Source: Bin80 sp026708685
GTDB lineage: Bacteria; Bacteroidota; Rhodothermia; Rhodothermales; Bin80
DNA length: 64,000 nucleotides
Direction of reading: 5' to 3'
NCBI GenBank assembly: GCA_965200955.1
Contig: OZ241742.1
Span: 558,001-622,000 of the forward strand
Below the pieces are notes generated by a model. That model was not told where the DNA came from. It was given only the letters and a program-made list of their open reading frames with translations, and did not search any database. Position 1 is the first letter of the stretch, and the number at the start of each line of letters is the position of its first letter. Position numbers and translations under genes: made by a program. Shown in pieces: positions 26,367 to 34,765 of the stretch.

Positions 26367-27389
26367 ATGAAACTTGTAGAACGGTGTGTCTTATTGTTAG
26401 CATTAATATTTCTGGCAGGTTGCACATCTATTCACCAACCAGCTTCCCCTATTGGGAATAAGACAGCCATATTGGAGGAAAAGGATGATTCCACCCATCA
26501 GGGCAATAGGATCACCATTGAGTCCCTTAAAAGTGATAGAATGTTGTCAAGGTCCCCAATCAAAGAAATGGTTACATCCGAAACGACTGACTTGGATCAG
26601 GATACTGAACCTGCTTCAGGTCTGCCTATGTTTGGAATGACGACCAATATGGACTTTATCGTTGCTGTCGGGTTTGTAATAGCTATTGGACTGATTCTGT
26701 TCTATCTCATGATAAGATATCGGTCAAGAAAAAGGAATCATTGGTGGTTGTCTTTGGGGGACATACAATTCAAATACCCCTGTTTAAACGGTGTTTACTG
26801 TCTTGGCTATCGTATTGGTACAAGTGAAGATGATGAATGGACCATCCGAATCAATAACTTTAAGACGGGTAGGAATCATCATGTGCAAAAAGCCGTAAAA
26901 ACTCTCCATTATGCAGCTATCAGTCTCTTTGAGCGTATTGGAATTAATCCTGAGTCTACAATTGTTATCCCCGTGTTGGAGTCAGCAGAGACCAGTGCAA
27001 GCTCCAGATCCAAAGTTTCCCGGTTGGCCAAATCAATTGCTGATGGAGCAAGTGCTAAAGTTGAACTGGGTTGCTTAACAAAAAATCAGCATGAGTCTCT
27101 GCATTCTCAAGTCGGAAAAGATGCACGCGATGCAGCTCTTGCGAAAGCTCATTACAAAGCGAAGAAGCTTGAGGACGGCTTTGAAAATGTACTTATTGTA
27201 GATGACATTGTTACCCGTGGAAAAACGATGTCTGCAGTAGCTGAAGCCATCAACGATGCGAACCCCTCTATGAGTATTTACGGCTTTGCGTTGGGAAGAC
27301 ATCAGCGCAAGGAATGGCTTTCTGTACCTTTTGAGAAGGCCAATGCTGGAATTCCATCCAAGCTTGCTCGTGTGTGGGACCAAGATTGA
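26367..27389 (+). CDS. Membrane-anchored phosphoribosyltransferase-domain protein (ShosT-like)
   Basis: Three parts are visible in 340 residues. Residues 1-19 are a lipoprotein signal with lipobox LAGC (Cys19). Residues ~20-95 are polar. A single TM helix spans ~96-117, followed by a basic stretch (RYRSRKR) that places the remainder in the cytoplasm. Residues ~150-320 form a type I phosphoribosyltransferase/ComF-like domain with the PRPP loop VLIVDDIVTRGKTM (275-288). The ATG at 26367 is preferred to a TTG one codon before. The next gene starts 21 bases on and is DprA-like. PRTase plus DprA-like is the pair known as ShosTA (PRTase toxin ShosT, DprA-like antitoxin ShosA); assignment here is by domain content, and the lipid/TM anchor is unusual. 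An alternative is a competence ComF relative. Confidence 0.75.
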   Translation: MKLVERCVLLLALIFLAGCTSIHQPASPIGNKTAILEEKDDSTHQGNRITIESLKSDRMLSRSPIKEMVTSETTDLDQDTEPASGLPMFGMTTNMDFIVAVGFVIAIGLILFYLMIRYRSRKRNHWWLSLGDIQFKYPCLNGVYCLGYRIGTSEDDEWTIRINNFKTGRNHHVQKAVKTLHYAAISLFERIGINPESTIVIPVLESAETSASSRSKVSRLAKSIADGASAKVELGCLTKNQHESLHSQVGKDARDAALAKAHYKAKKLEDGFENVLIVDDIVTRGKTMSAVAEAINDANPSMSIYGFALGRHQRKEWLSVPFEKANAGIPSKLARVWDQD

Positions 27390-27410
27390 TGCAGCTATAA
27401 ACGATAGCAC

Positions 27411-28343
27411 ATGAATACGACTTCACTCATTGCATTACAACGCCTCAAGGGGATTGGCAATAAAACAGCCTTGAAAGTGGCTCAAGAAGTGCCATGTGAT
27501 TTTATTGGATTCAAGGAGTATGCTGGATTCAAATTCTCACGTCATGAAGCGGAGGCTCTTGAGGCTTGGAATCAAGCTCTTCAAATTGTGGATCAATGCG
27601 AGAAATTGCATATTCACCCCGTGGCTGTTACGGATCCGACATCCTACCCCAAAAGACTTGACATCAGGGATTCGAAAAAACCGAATCCGCCAGTGTTATA
27701 TGTGAAAGGATCCATTGATGCACTTCATCAGGATTCCTATGTGATTGCAATCATTGGGACACGCCATCCCACAGAAAATGGGATCATGGCAGCTTTTGAC
27801 TTCGGTCGCTTTGCTGCCCAGAATCATATACCTGTGGTTAGTGGACTTGCTTACGGATGCGACGCTCATGGTCATATAGGTTGTTTGGAACACGGCGGTA
27901 TAGCCATCGCTGTGATGGCCCATGGATTGGATATGGTATATCCCCCGGAACATCTCTCACTGGCTGATCAAATCATAGAGCAGAACGGTTGCTTAGTGAG
28001 TGAATATCCTCCTGGTGTTCCTACCACCCGATGGTCATTTGTAGATCGGGATCGTTTACAGAGTGGACTGTCTGATACGGTCATCGTGATCCAAACTGGA
28101 AAAAAGGGAGGCACTCATCACACAGCAAAATTTGCCAGAGACCAAGGCCGAAGAATTTTTTGTGTACGGCCTGCCAGTAATGAATCTCGTCATCCATCCG
28201 TGGTTGGAACACATGATATTGTACGAGATCAAGATGCAGAGTGGATAACCATGCCTGAACAATTATTCCATGTGATCGAAAACCAATCTGTGTATGACAA
28301 TCCATCAAATAGCAGGCTAGAACAGCTTCAGCTAGGATTCTGA
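27411..28343 (+). CDS. DprA/SMF-like Rossmann (SLOG) protein (ShosA-like)
   Basis: 310 residues: an N-terminal helix-hairpin-helix-like segment (LIALQRLKGIGNKTALKVA), then the DprA fold with VIAIIGTRHPTENG (113-124), VVSGLAYGCDAHGH, AHGLDMVYPPEHLSLAD, VSEYPPG, RDRLQSGLSD and GKKGGTHHTAKFA. The C-terminal winged-helix of competence DprA is absent. In transformation DprA loads RecA on ssDNA; in ShosTA the DprA-like partner neutralises the PRTase toxin. Its position 21 bases after a PRTase gene and overlap with a HAD gene (TGATG) favour the toxin-antitoxin reading. It is probably not the housekeeping DprA, whose location is not known from this window. Confidence 0.8.
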   Translation: MNTTSLIALQRLKGIGNKTALKVAQEVPCDFIGFKEYAGFKFSRHEAEALEAWNQALQIVDQCEKLHIHPVAVTDPTSYPKRLDIRDSKKPNPPVLYVKGSIDALHQDSYVIAIIGTRHPTENGIMAAFDFGRFAAQNHIPVVSGLAYGCDAHGHIGCLEHGGIAIAVMAHGLDMVYPPEHLSLADQIIEQNGCLVSEYPPGVPTTRWSFVDRDRLQSGLSDTVIVIQTGKKGGTHHTAKFARDQGRRIFCVRPASNESRHPSVVGTHDIVRDQDAEWITMPEQLFHVIENQSVYDNPSNSRLEQLQLGF

Positions 28344-28849
28344 TGGTATTGCTTCTCTTTGATTTTGATCAGGTACTCGTAGACTCAGAACCATACCGAT
28401 ATTTACGAGAATCAAGGAAGTGGGAGCAGTATAGACAACGGATGAGTGAAGTAGAGCCTTGTCAAGGCATAGATCAGTTGATTCACTGTGCATCATCTCT
28501 TGGATATTCAATGGCAATTGTAACACAGAGTCCACGGTTTGTACCAAAACTTTTTGTCGAGAAACACTCTTGGCCGATTGATATTATAGTGGGCTGGCAT
28601 GATTACCGGATTCGAAAACCAAATCCGTTATGTTTGAAGGTGGCAATGAAGCGGGCACATGCAAAGCCAAGTGAGTCGTTTCATATCGGTGATCTTCCCT
28701 CGGATACAGAAGCTTCCAGAAGAGCAGGCGTAAAATCAGTAGGAGCCGGGTGGGCAGTCCTAGACCGATCAGCACTTCTGAAATCTCAACCAGATTACTA
28801 CTTTGATACAGTTGAACAACTCCAGGAGTTTATCAACAGTATTGGTTAG
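28343..28849 (+). CDS. Compact HAD phosphatase, third gene of the PRTase-DprA cassette
   Basis: The 168-residue HAD protein has motif I LLFDFDQVLVDSE (Asp7, Asp9), motif II Thr61 in AIVTQSP, motif III Lys92 in IRKPNP and motif IV HIGDLPSDTEASRR (Asp117, Asp121). All catalytic residues are present, so it is likely an active phosphatase. The cap is minimal (~40 residues), as in small nucleotide or sugar-phosphate phosphatases. Its ATG shares a base with the DprA-like stop (TGATG), so translation is coupled. A phosphatase next to a PRPP-using enzyme could remove or recycle a phosphorylated product. Substrate unknown. Confidence 0.8.
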   Translation: MVLLLFDFDQVLVDSEPYRYLRESRKWEQYRQRMSEVEPCQGIDQLIHCASSLGYSMAIVTQSPRFVPKLFVEKHSWPIDIIVGWHDYRIRKPNPLCLKVAMKRAHAKPSESFHIGDLPSDTEASRRAGVKSVGAGWAVLDRSALLKSQPDYYFDTVEQLQEFINSIG

Positions 28850-29478
28850 GTTTTTCCAATGGCAATCAAGAGACTTCATCTTCATGTGACACCGCCGAGA
28901 ATTTCATGATCTGCGGATGAGTGTCATGGGAGCATGGGGTCTCCCGTGATTCAGCAGAATTGCAACATGCTCCACCCCTGAGCCACATAGAATACATTGC
29001 TGAACAACCGGATAGTCAAGAGAGATTCTAAAGAGATTGCAGCAACCAGAAACGAGTAAGGCAATGCTCTTTGTATCATAAGGGAAAGCCTGTTCAAACT
29101 CAATCATCATCCTGCATTTTGGTGAAGAGGGTTAGATTCAATCTGTATGGATTGGATGAAAAAGGTTTAATGGTGGCATTGGAGGGTTGATTGTACCTGT
29201 AAGGATGAAACGATCATTCGGCAAAGGAACATTTGAGTGTTCAAAGTGAAAAACGCAAGAGCACAGTCACTTCCAGACAATCATGAAGATCAATAGCACA
29301 CTTCATGTAAGTGAATGAGATCATATGGAAAGGAAAGCAGATTGTGTTTTCGGTACCGAAAAAAACGGATGATTCCAAGCGTCCGTATCTTGGGAATCCA
29401 AATAGAATTTGCTGTATTTTCCCGATATGCAGTTGTCACATTGATGTTCTTCACCATCAGAAATAACCCCCCCTACAC
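28850..29478. other. 629-bp spacer downstream of the cassette
   Basis: No convincing gene. A 68-codon leftward frame (28904-29110: MMIEFEQAFPYDTKSIAL, then CCNLFRISLDYPVVQQC) has protein-like composition but no recognised family and no signals. The promoter of the response regulator at 29479 should lie near the right end. No terminator hairpin or repeat was seen. Confidence 0.5.
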
Positions 29479-30216
29479 ATGTCACGTCTTTCACCAATTG
29501 CTGAGGCCAAGGAATCTCATAGGATTCTGATTGTAGACGATGAAGATGACATTCTTGATCTGCTTCGTTACAACCTTGAGTTGGCCGGGATGAAGGTAAC
29601 GACCGCTCGTAATGGAGTGGAAGCACTGGATATCATTGAAACAACGGAGCTGGATCTGGTCGTGCTTGATATCATGATGCCGCAAATGAATGGCATAGAT
29701 GTGTGCAAGCATATTCGAGAGTATTCCCGAATGAAAACCGTTCCCATTTTGTTTTTAACAGCACGATCGGAGGAAGAAAATCATGTTCAGGGGCTTGATG
29801 TAGGTGCAGACAGCTATCTCTCAAAGACATACAGCATTGATGTGATCATGTCTCAAATCAAAGCCCTGCTCCGCGGGTCCCAGCGGGTCTCACCTGGAGC
29901 TTCAATGTTTAGTATTTATGATCTTGAGATTGATCAAAATCGATATACGGCCTACCGCACTACCGCAGATGGGCGACAGAGAATTACGCTCACACGTCGA
30001 GAGTTTGATCTACTGTATTTTCTTGCAAGTTCTGTGGGAGTTGTGTTTACTCGCAGAAAATTAATCAAAAAAGTTTGGGGTGTCAAGGTAGAGGTTGGGC
30101 AGAGAACCGTGGATGTACATGTGAGCAAGCTGAACAAAAAACTGGGCACCTATCAGGGAATGGATTATATTCAGTCCGTGAAAGGGGTTGGTTATCGATT
30201 TCGTGAACCGACATAA
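29479..30216 (+). CDS. OmpR-family response regulator
   Basis: The 245-residue regulator has a receiver domain (acidic pocket IVDDEDD, phospho-Asp64 in LVVLDIMMPQM, Thr in FLTARSEEE) and a C-terminal winged-helix DNA-binding domain (RREFDLLYFLASSVG, KLIKKVWGVKVEVGQRTVDV, SVKGVGYRFREP). At the conserved Lys (K116) the usual TKPF is replaced by SKTY, so the cis-proline after the switch lysine is missing; this is seen in some family members. The histidine kinase gene begins seven bases later, so they form a pair resembling PhoB/PhoR or RprY/X. Confidence 0.92.
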   Translation: MSRLSPIAEAKESHRILIVDDEDDILDLLRYNLELAGMKVTTARNGVEALDIIETTELDLVVLDIMMPQMNGIDVCKHIREYSRMKTVPILFLTARSEEENHVQGLDVGADSYLSKTYSIDVIMSQIKALLRGSQRVSPGASMFSIYDLEIDQNRYTAYRTTADGRQRITLTRREFDLLYFLASSVGVVFTRRKLIKKVWGVKVEVGQRTVDVHVSKLNKKLGTYQGMDYIQSVKGVGYRFREPT

Positions 30217-30222
30217 AAACAA

Positions 30223-31287
30223 ATGCTTTCCTCAGATGCGACCCAGCGAGTTCAGGGAGAGCGGCTGGCCTATCGAGTGTCCTGGCGCGTAGCGCTGTAT
30301 GTGTTGCTCACGCTTTTTTTCGCTGCCCTGCTGGGATTTCGATTGCCCTGGTGGATTGTAGGATCCATCAGCATCATGGTAGGGGGAGCCACCTTTTTAG
30401 GTGTGCACTGGATGGTGCAACATCCGATCAATGTTCTGCGATCCACGCTTGAGACAATGGGAGAGACTAAAGTGGAGGACGTAAACGTCCAACCAGCGAT
30501 GCCCAGCGATGAATTAACGCTTCTCATTGAGTTGGCTCATCAGGCCGATCAGCGCGTTTCGGATCAGATGCAGGAGCGTGAGCGAATGGAGCACTATCGG
30601 CGCGAGTTTTTAGGGAATGTGTCGCATGAGCTGAAAACGCCCATTTTTGCGATTCGAGGATTCGCAGAGACCCTTATAGATGGAGCTCTGGAAGATAGTC
30701 GAGTTCGCAAATCGTTTGTAAAAAAAATTCTGCGCAATGCTCATCGTCTAGGCAACCTTGCCGATGACCTCACCTCTGTTGCTCAAATTGAAATGGGAGA
30801 GCTTTCAATGGATATGCAGCCTCTGAACTTGCGGGAACTTAGCAAGGATGTAGTTGAATCACTGGAGTCCATGGCAACGAAGCGGCAGATTTCTTTGCGA
30901 TTGTCCATGCCCGAAGATCTACCTCATGTTCTGGCAGATCAACACTATATTAGTCAGGTACTCAGTAATCTGATTGATAACAGTATCAAGTATGGAAGGG
31001 ATGGCGGACAGATTGAGGTGATTGCCAGAACCTCAGATGATCAATCCGTCAAGGTATCGGTCGTTGATGATGGAGTTGGCATTCCCGAGGAGTACATTTC
31101 TCGGCTTACCGAACGGTTTTTTCGAGTGGAGCCCAGTCGCTCTTCAAAACTGGGGGGAATCGGACTAGGATTAGCTATCGTGAAGCACATACTGAGTGCA
31201 CATAGCAGTCAGTTGATGATTGAGAGTATTCCTGGAAGCGGATCCACATTTGGATTTACGCTCGCTACAGTTGACGGTGCTCCCTGA
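30223..31287 (+). CDS. Sensor histidine kinase
   Basis: The 354-residue kinase has two TM helices (~23-39 and ~45-64) with almost no periplasmic loop between them, so it probably senses a membrane or cytoplasmic signal. A short linker leads to the HisKA domain with phospho-acceptor His135 (FLGNVSHELKTPIFAIRGF). The ATPase domain follows with N box (LSNLIDNSIKYG), G1 (VVDDGVGIP), F box (ERFFRVEPSRSS) and G2 (GGIGLGLAIVKHI). This is a PhoR-like layout without PAS or HAMP. It is paired with the regulator upstream. The last 23 bases overlap the opposing coaE. Confidence 0.92.
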   Translation: MLSSDATQRVQGERLAYRVSWRVALYVLLTLFFAALLGFRLPWWIVGSISIMVGGATFLGVHWMVQHPINVLRSTLETMGETKVEDVNVQPAMPSDELTLLIELAHQADQRVSDQMQERERMEHYRREFLGNVSHELKTPIFAIRGFAETLIDGALEDSRVRKSFVKKILRNAHRLGNLADDLTSVAQIEMGELSMDMQPLNLRELSKDVVESLESMATKRQISLRLSMPEDLPHVLADQHYISQVLSNLIDNSIKYGRDGGQIEVIARTSDDQSVKVSVVDDGVGIPEEYISRLTERFFRVEPSRSSKLGGIGLGLAIVKHILSAHSSQLMIESIPGSGSTFGFTLATVDGAP

Positions 31288-31909
31288 ACGTCTCTGGCTG
31301 TAAGGAATTACCGCTCATCGCAAGATGAAACAGCCTATCTGTTTTTTGGTGAAGAAGTGACGGATCACCAGCATTGATCAAAACCACATCGGCTCTGGAT
31401 TCGATTTCATGCTGTGGAAGTTGGTGACGCATGCGGGCCCGTACAGCATCCTCTGAGATCCCATCCCGAGAAACGACGCGCTGAATCCGTAGAGGAGCTG
31501 GCGCACTTACGACACATACAGCATCCAAGTGGTGCTCCAGATGAGCTTCATAGATCAAGGCTGCTTCGTGGACCAAAAGACCTGATGAACACTCCTGCTG
31601 GATTTGGTGGAACGACTGAGCAACTCGGGGGTGGATGATGGAATTCAATGTGTTCAGATGCTCTTTATGATCAAACACCTGAGAGGCCAACCATGGGCGA
31701 TTCAAACTTCCGTCTGCGTGATAAGTCTCAGATCCAAAATAATCCACCACCGCCTGCTGTACTTGGCTATCTGATTCCATCAGCGTTCGAGCCACTATAT
31801 CTGCTTCAAAAAGGATCGCACCCAATCGCTTCAAATGACTGCACACCATTGATTTTCCACTTCCTATCCCTCCCGTCACTCCTAAGGTTCGTACACTCGA
31901 CATGGACAT
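31265..31909 (-). CDS. coaE: Dephospho-CoA kinase
   Basis: CoaE phosphorylates the 3'-OH of dephospho-CoA, the last step of CoA synthesis. The 214-residue P-loop kinase has Walker A TGGIGSGKSMVCSHL, the acidic ADIVAR site, the substrate loop around SLNRPWLASQVF, the IIHPRVAQSF segment and the lid motif RVVSRDGISEDAVRARM. Length is normal. It is ten bases downstream of the outer-membrane protein gene and probably shares its transcript with the HIT protein gene. It is convergent with the histidine kinase. Confidence 0.94.
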   Translation of the reverse strand: MSMSSVRTLGVTGGIGSGKSMVCSHLKRLGAILFEADIVARTLMESDSQVQQAVVDYFGSETYHADGSLNRPWLASQVFDHKEHLNTLNSIIHPRVAQSFHQIQQECSSGLLVHEAALIYEAHLEHHLDAVCVVSAPAPLRIQRVVSRDGISEDAVRARMRHQLPQHEIESRADVVLINAGDPSLLHQKTDRLFHLAMSGNSLQPETFREHRQL

Positions 31910-31919
31910 ATGGCTCAGG

Positions 31920-33908
31920 TTAAATGTGCCAAAACATGCTGAGAGACATCAACGGAATCAAACGGAGCCGACCACGACGAGCAGTTTGCCGAATAATGTC
32001 TGCATTCGTTGAGGGCAACTGACCATAAAGGGTATATCTTAATCGTTGCCAATTCGCCCATGCATCCAAACGTAGGGTTGTCTTCCCTCTACTCCAGAAG
32101 AGTGCAGCCGATGGCCCTGATTGTATGATCCATCGTTTTCCAGGCCGGGTAATTCTTCCCAGAGTTGAGGTGGGTGTGTCAGTAGGCAACTGGTAGGACA
32201 CCGAAATGGCTCTGTCATAGTCAGTTCGTACAAAGATTCTCCATCCAATCTCGCCGCGAAGTCTTTTCCCAGACTGGACGCGTGCCCATGCTGTCAAGGT
32301 TCGGAGGGTGTCAAAGGGTACTTCGGTAAACGAGTCCCACATCAGCCGACCTAAACGTAAATCAGAATAACTGGCGGTGATCATCACATCTGTATTTGTA
32401 AATAAACGGTGTTCAATCTCGGACTCAAGACGTAATTCACGTGCTGATTGATCAGTAGATCTCCGGCCGGGTAAGATAAAATCATCCGTAGTATAGGTAG
32501 CTCGGACCTCGCTTGCTATGCGTATACGTGAGGACGAAGACGGAGTCCATTCCATAGATGGACGCAGTCGAAGCGTTCGTTGAACATTGTTTTCGGCAGA
32601 ACGCTCAGCATTTAAAAAGACCGTATGATGATAGGAGCCAAACATTCGTAGCTCCACACGGAGATATCGGCTTCTCTGGTGTCCGAAGGTAAGGGTGGCG
32701 GTATGATAAATCTCATCTCGATCATCAAGATTCGTCAGGGGTGTGTCATGGCGTAAAATTCTTGAGCTTCCCACAAACAGAACGGAAAGGCGGGGTAAAA
32801 GTTCTCCACGTATTCTACCACTGAGTGCAAACACCCCTTCATCATAATCTGCCTGTTGTAGAAGAGTTCTTTTTTGTGAAATTTCAGATAGCGGGAGATC
32901 TTCCTGATTCGTCAGGACCCTGTGTTCGTTGATTGCACCATATTCTGCCCGTAACTGGGCATCTATATCTGCGTGCTCATAAAAAAGGGACACCTCTCCA
33001 GTTAGGGCTTGACGGGAAAAATTTGTCTCAAAAACAATGGATTCCTCAGGAGCTTTGGATGTGCGAACTCGTCTTTGATTGAGTTGGATGTCGGCTTGCG
33101 CAACGACCCGAAGACCATTCAACACAGGAGCTTGAATAAGAAAGTTTGCATCAAGCGTGTCACTGGTTGTCGCTTCAATGGTTTCTGGATCACGGACCTG
33201 CCCTCGATTGAGAAAGGATGCCGCCTGATAGGTGTCACGCCGACGGCTGGTAAAGCGGGCACGGGATTCAAATCGTGCCAGACCAAAGGTGCGAGCAGCA
33301 GAGCCCATCACAGCAAGATCTCCAATGCGCCGAGCCGCGATGCGTTGCAAGCGTGCGTCGGATTGAAAAGAGACCTCGTATCCCTGAAACTCTTGAGGAG
33401 CAAATTGTGCCGATATTGCGGCGGCGGGGCCTGTATCAATTCGTAACGGTATTTGTCCATCAAGTGCAATCCCAGGGCGGCGGTCAGAGGCAATGCCGAC
33501 AGATGTCTCTACATTTAACCGGGCGAGAGGAATAAACTGCACCCCAAGAAGGAGCGACTGAGATGAGGCACGCCCCGCTCCAAACCAGTCAAACCCTCCC
33601 CGAATGGTAGCATCAAAACGCTTCGTAATGGGGCGGGATGCATAGAGCGTGAAGCGATCCTCATCTCTAAATCGGAGGCGGTTGTCAAACTGAATGTATG
33701 CATCCGAGACAAAACGATTGGAGACATCTATGTTCCAGAGACCGATATAGGCATTCCAGATCGTCTCAGATTTCCATCTAAACTGATTCACCTCACGAGA
33801 AAAATCAGTCGTCTGCTGGAGGGAAGACTGACTCATGGCCAAGTCATTGGAAAATCCTATGCCCCACAAAAACAAGATCAAGAAAGACCACTGGTGAATG
33901 CGATGCAA
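31920..33908 (-). CDS. Predicted outer-membrane beta-barrel protein, function unknown
   Basis: The protein of ~660 residues begins with a signal peptide (HRIHQWSFLILFLWGIGFSN) if translation starts at the TTG at 33908; a longer frame back to 34097 would overlap the HIT gene and add unrelated residues, but an ATG inside HIT is possible. The rest is a long series of short amphipathic strands with alternating charges, such as LRFRDEDRFTLYAS and YLRVELRMFGSYHH, typical of large outer-membrane barrels. No TonB box, plug or catalytic motif was seen. It lies between HIT and coaE on the same strand. Function is unknown. Confidence 0.7.
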   Translation of the reverse strand: MHRIHQWSFLILFLWGIGFSNDLAMSQSSLQQTTDFSREVNQFRWKSETIWNAYIGLWNIDVSNRFVSDAYIQFDNRLRFRDEDRFTLYASRPITKRFDATIRGGFDWFGAGRASSQSLLLGVQFIPLARLNVETSVGIASDRRPGIALDGQIPLRIDTGPAAAISAQFAPQEFQGYEVSFQSDARLQRIAARRIGDLAVMGSAARTFGLARFESRARFTSRRRDTYQAASFLNRGQVRDPETIEATTSDTLDANFLIQAPVLNGLRVVAQADIQLNQRRVRTSKAPEESIVFETNFSRQALTGEVSLFYEHADIDAQLRAEYGAINEHRVLTNQEDLPLSEISQKRTLLQQADYDEGVFALSGRIRGELLPRLSVLFVGSSRILRHDTPLTNLDDRDEIYHTATLTFGHQRSRYLRVELRMFGSYHHTVFLNAERSAENNVQRTLRLRPSMEWTPSSSSRIRIASEVRATYTTDDFILPGRRSTDQSARELRLESEIEHRLFTNTDVMITASYSDLRLGRLMWDSFTEVPFDTLRTLTAWARVQSGKRLRGEIGWRIFVRTDYDRAISVSYQLPTDTPTSTLGRITRPGKRWIIQSGPSAALFWSRGKTTLRLDAWANWQRLRYTLYGQLPSTNADIIRQTARRGRLRLIPLMSLSMFWHI

Positions 33909-33924
33909 TGTGACTTGATTGATC

Positions 33925-34257
33925 TTACCCCGGCGGCCAATCAAGAGCTCGTCCTCCAAGTACATGAACATGTAGATGATCAACTGACTGCCCGCCATCC
34001 TCTCCGCAATTGATGACGACGCGATACCCATTAGAAAGCTGCTCCTGCTGAGCCATTTTGTTCGCGACCACCAGAAGATGTCCTGCAAGGGCTGCATCTA
34101 GGTCGTCGTCCAACGATCGGACGGGTTTACGGGGAACGACCAACACATGCGTGGGTGCTTTGGGATCTATATCCCTGAAAGCCACACATACTTCATCCTG
34201 ATAAATTTGGTCTGAGGGAATCTCTCCGCTAATGATACGCTCAAAAAGTGTCGGCAT
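33925..34257 (-). CDS. HIT-family nucleotide hydrolase
   Basis: The 110-residue protein has the histidine triad HLHVHVLGG (HxHxHxx) near the C-terminus and the usual start (MPTLFERIISGEIPSD, with YQDEVCVAFRDI). HIT proteins of this branch (HinT-like) hydrolyse adenosine phosphoramidates and acyl-adenylates in the cytoplasm. Length matches. The stop lies 16 bases before the TTG start of the outer-membrane protein gene, so the two are probably cotranscribed. Confidence 0.93.
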   Translation of the reverse strand: MPTLFERIISGEIPSDQIYQDEVCVAFRDIDPKAPTHVLVVPRKPVRSLDDDLDAALAGHLLVVANKMAQQEQLSNGYRVVINCGEDGGQSVDHLHVHVLGGRALDWPPG

Positions 34258-34336
34258 GAAAAATCAGAAGAATGAGAAACCCTACTGAACAAAGCAAACA
34301 CAAAATCGTTTCTACCCGTCCATAGCAAAAACTGCC

Positions 34337-34756
34337 ATGTCAACGGTTTATATTACACGTGAGGCGCATTTTAACGCGGCCCATCGTTTGCATAACCATT
34401 CCAAATCAGACGACTGGAATCGTTCGGTCTTTGGTGCATGCAATAGTGAAAATTGGCATGGACACAACTATGTGCTTCAAGTGACCATCTCCGGGACTCC
34501 CGATCCAGATACAGGTTATATCCTTGACTTGGGCGTACTCAAACAGTTGATTCATGACCATGTTTTACAACATGTGGATCACAAGAACTTAAATCTGGAT
34601 GTTCCTTTTCTACAAGGGGTCCTCCCCTCCACAGAAAATTTAGTGGTTGCAATCTGGAACCAACTCGTTGATGTTCTTCCATCAGGCCAATTACACTGCG
34701 TTCGCCTCTATGAAACCCCCCGCAATTCTGCAGAATACTTTGGGCCAAAAGAATAA
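34337..34756 (+). CDS. 6-pyruvoyl/6-carboxytetrahydropterin synthase (QueD/PTPS)
   Basis: The 139-residue enzyme has the zinc and catalytic residues of the family: AHFNAAHRL (His16), catalytic Cys35 in GACNSENWHGHNYV and zinc His41 and His43. VDHKNLNLDVPF and a C-terminal Glu in RLYETPRNSAEY complete the site. It acts on dihydroneopterin triphosphate, the product of GTP cyclohydrolase I, whose gene starts nine bases later. It could therefore serve queuosine (QueD), biopterin (PTPS) or folate (PTPS-III). The CxxxxWHGH order is QueD-like; the choice is not settled. Confidence 0.92.
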   Translation: MSTVYITREAHFNAAHRLHNHSKSDDWNRSVFGACNSENWHGHNYVLQVTISGTPDPDTGYILDLGVLKQLIHDHVLQHVDHKNLNLDVPFLQGVLPSTENLVVAIWNQLVDVLPSGQLHCVRLYETPRNSAEYFGPKE

Positions 34757-34765
34757 ACCAGATCT

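Noticed and set aside
28904..29110. 68-codon leftward frame downstream of the HAD gene
   Set aside because: Composition is protein-like but no family or start signal; mentioned under the spacer only.
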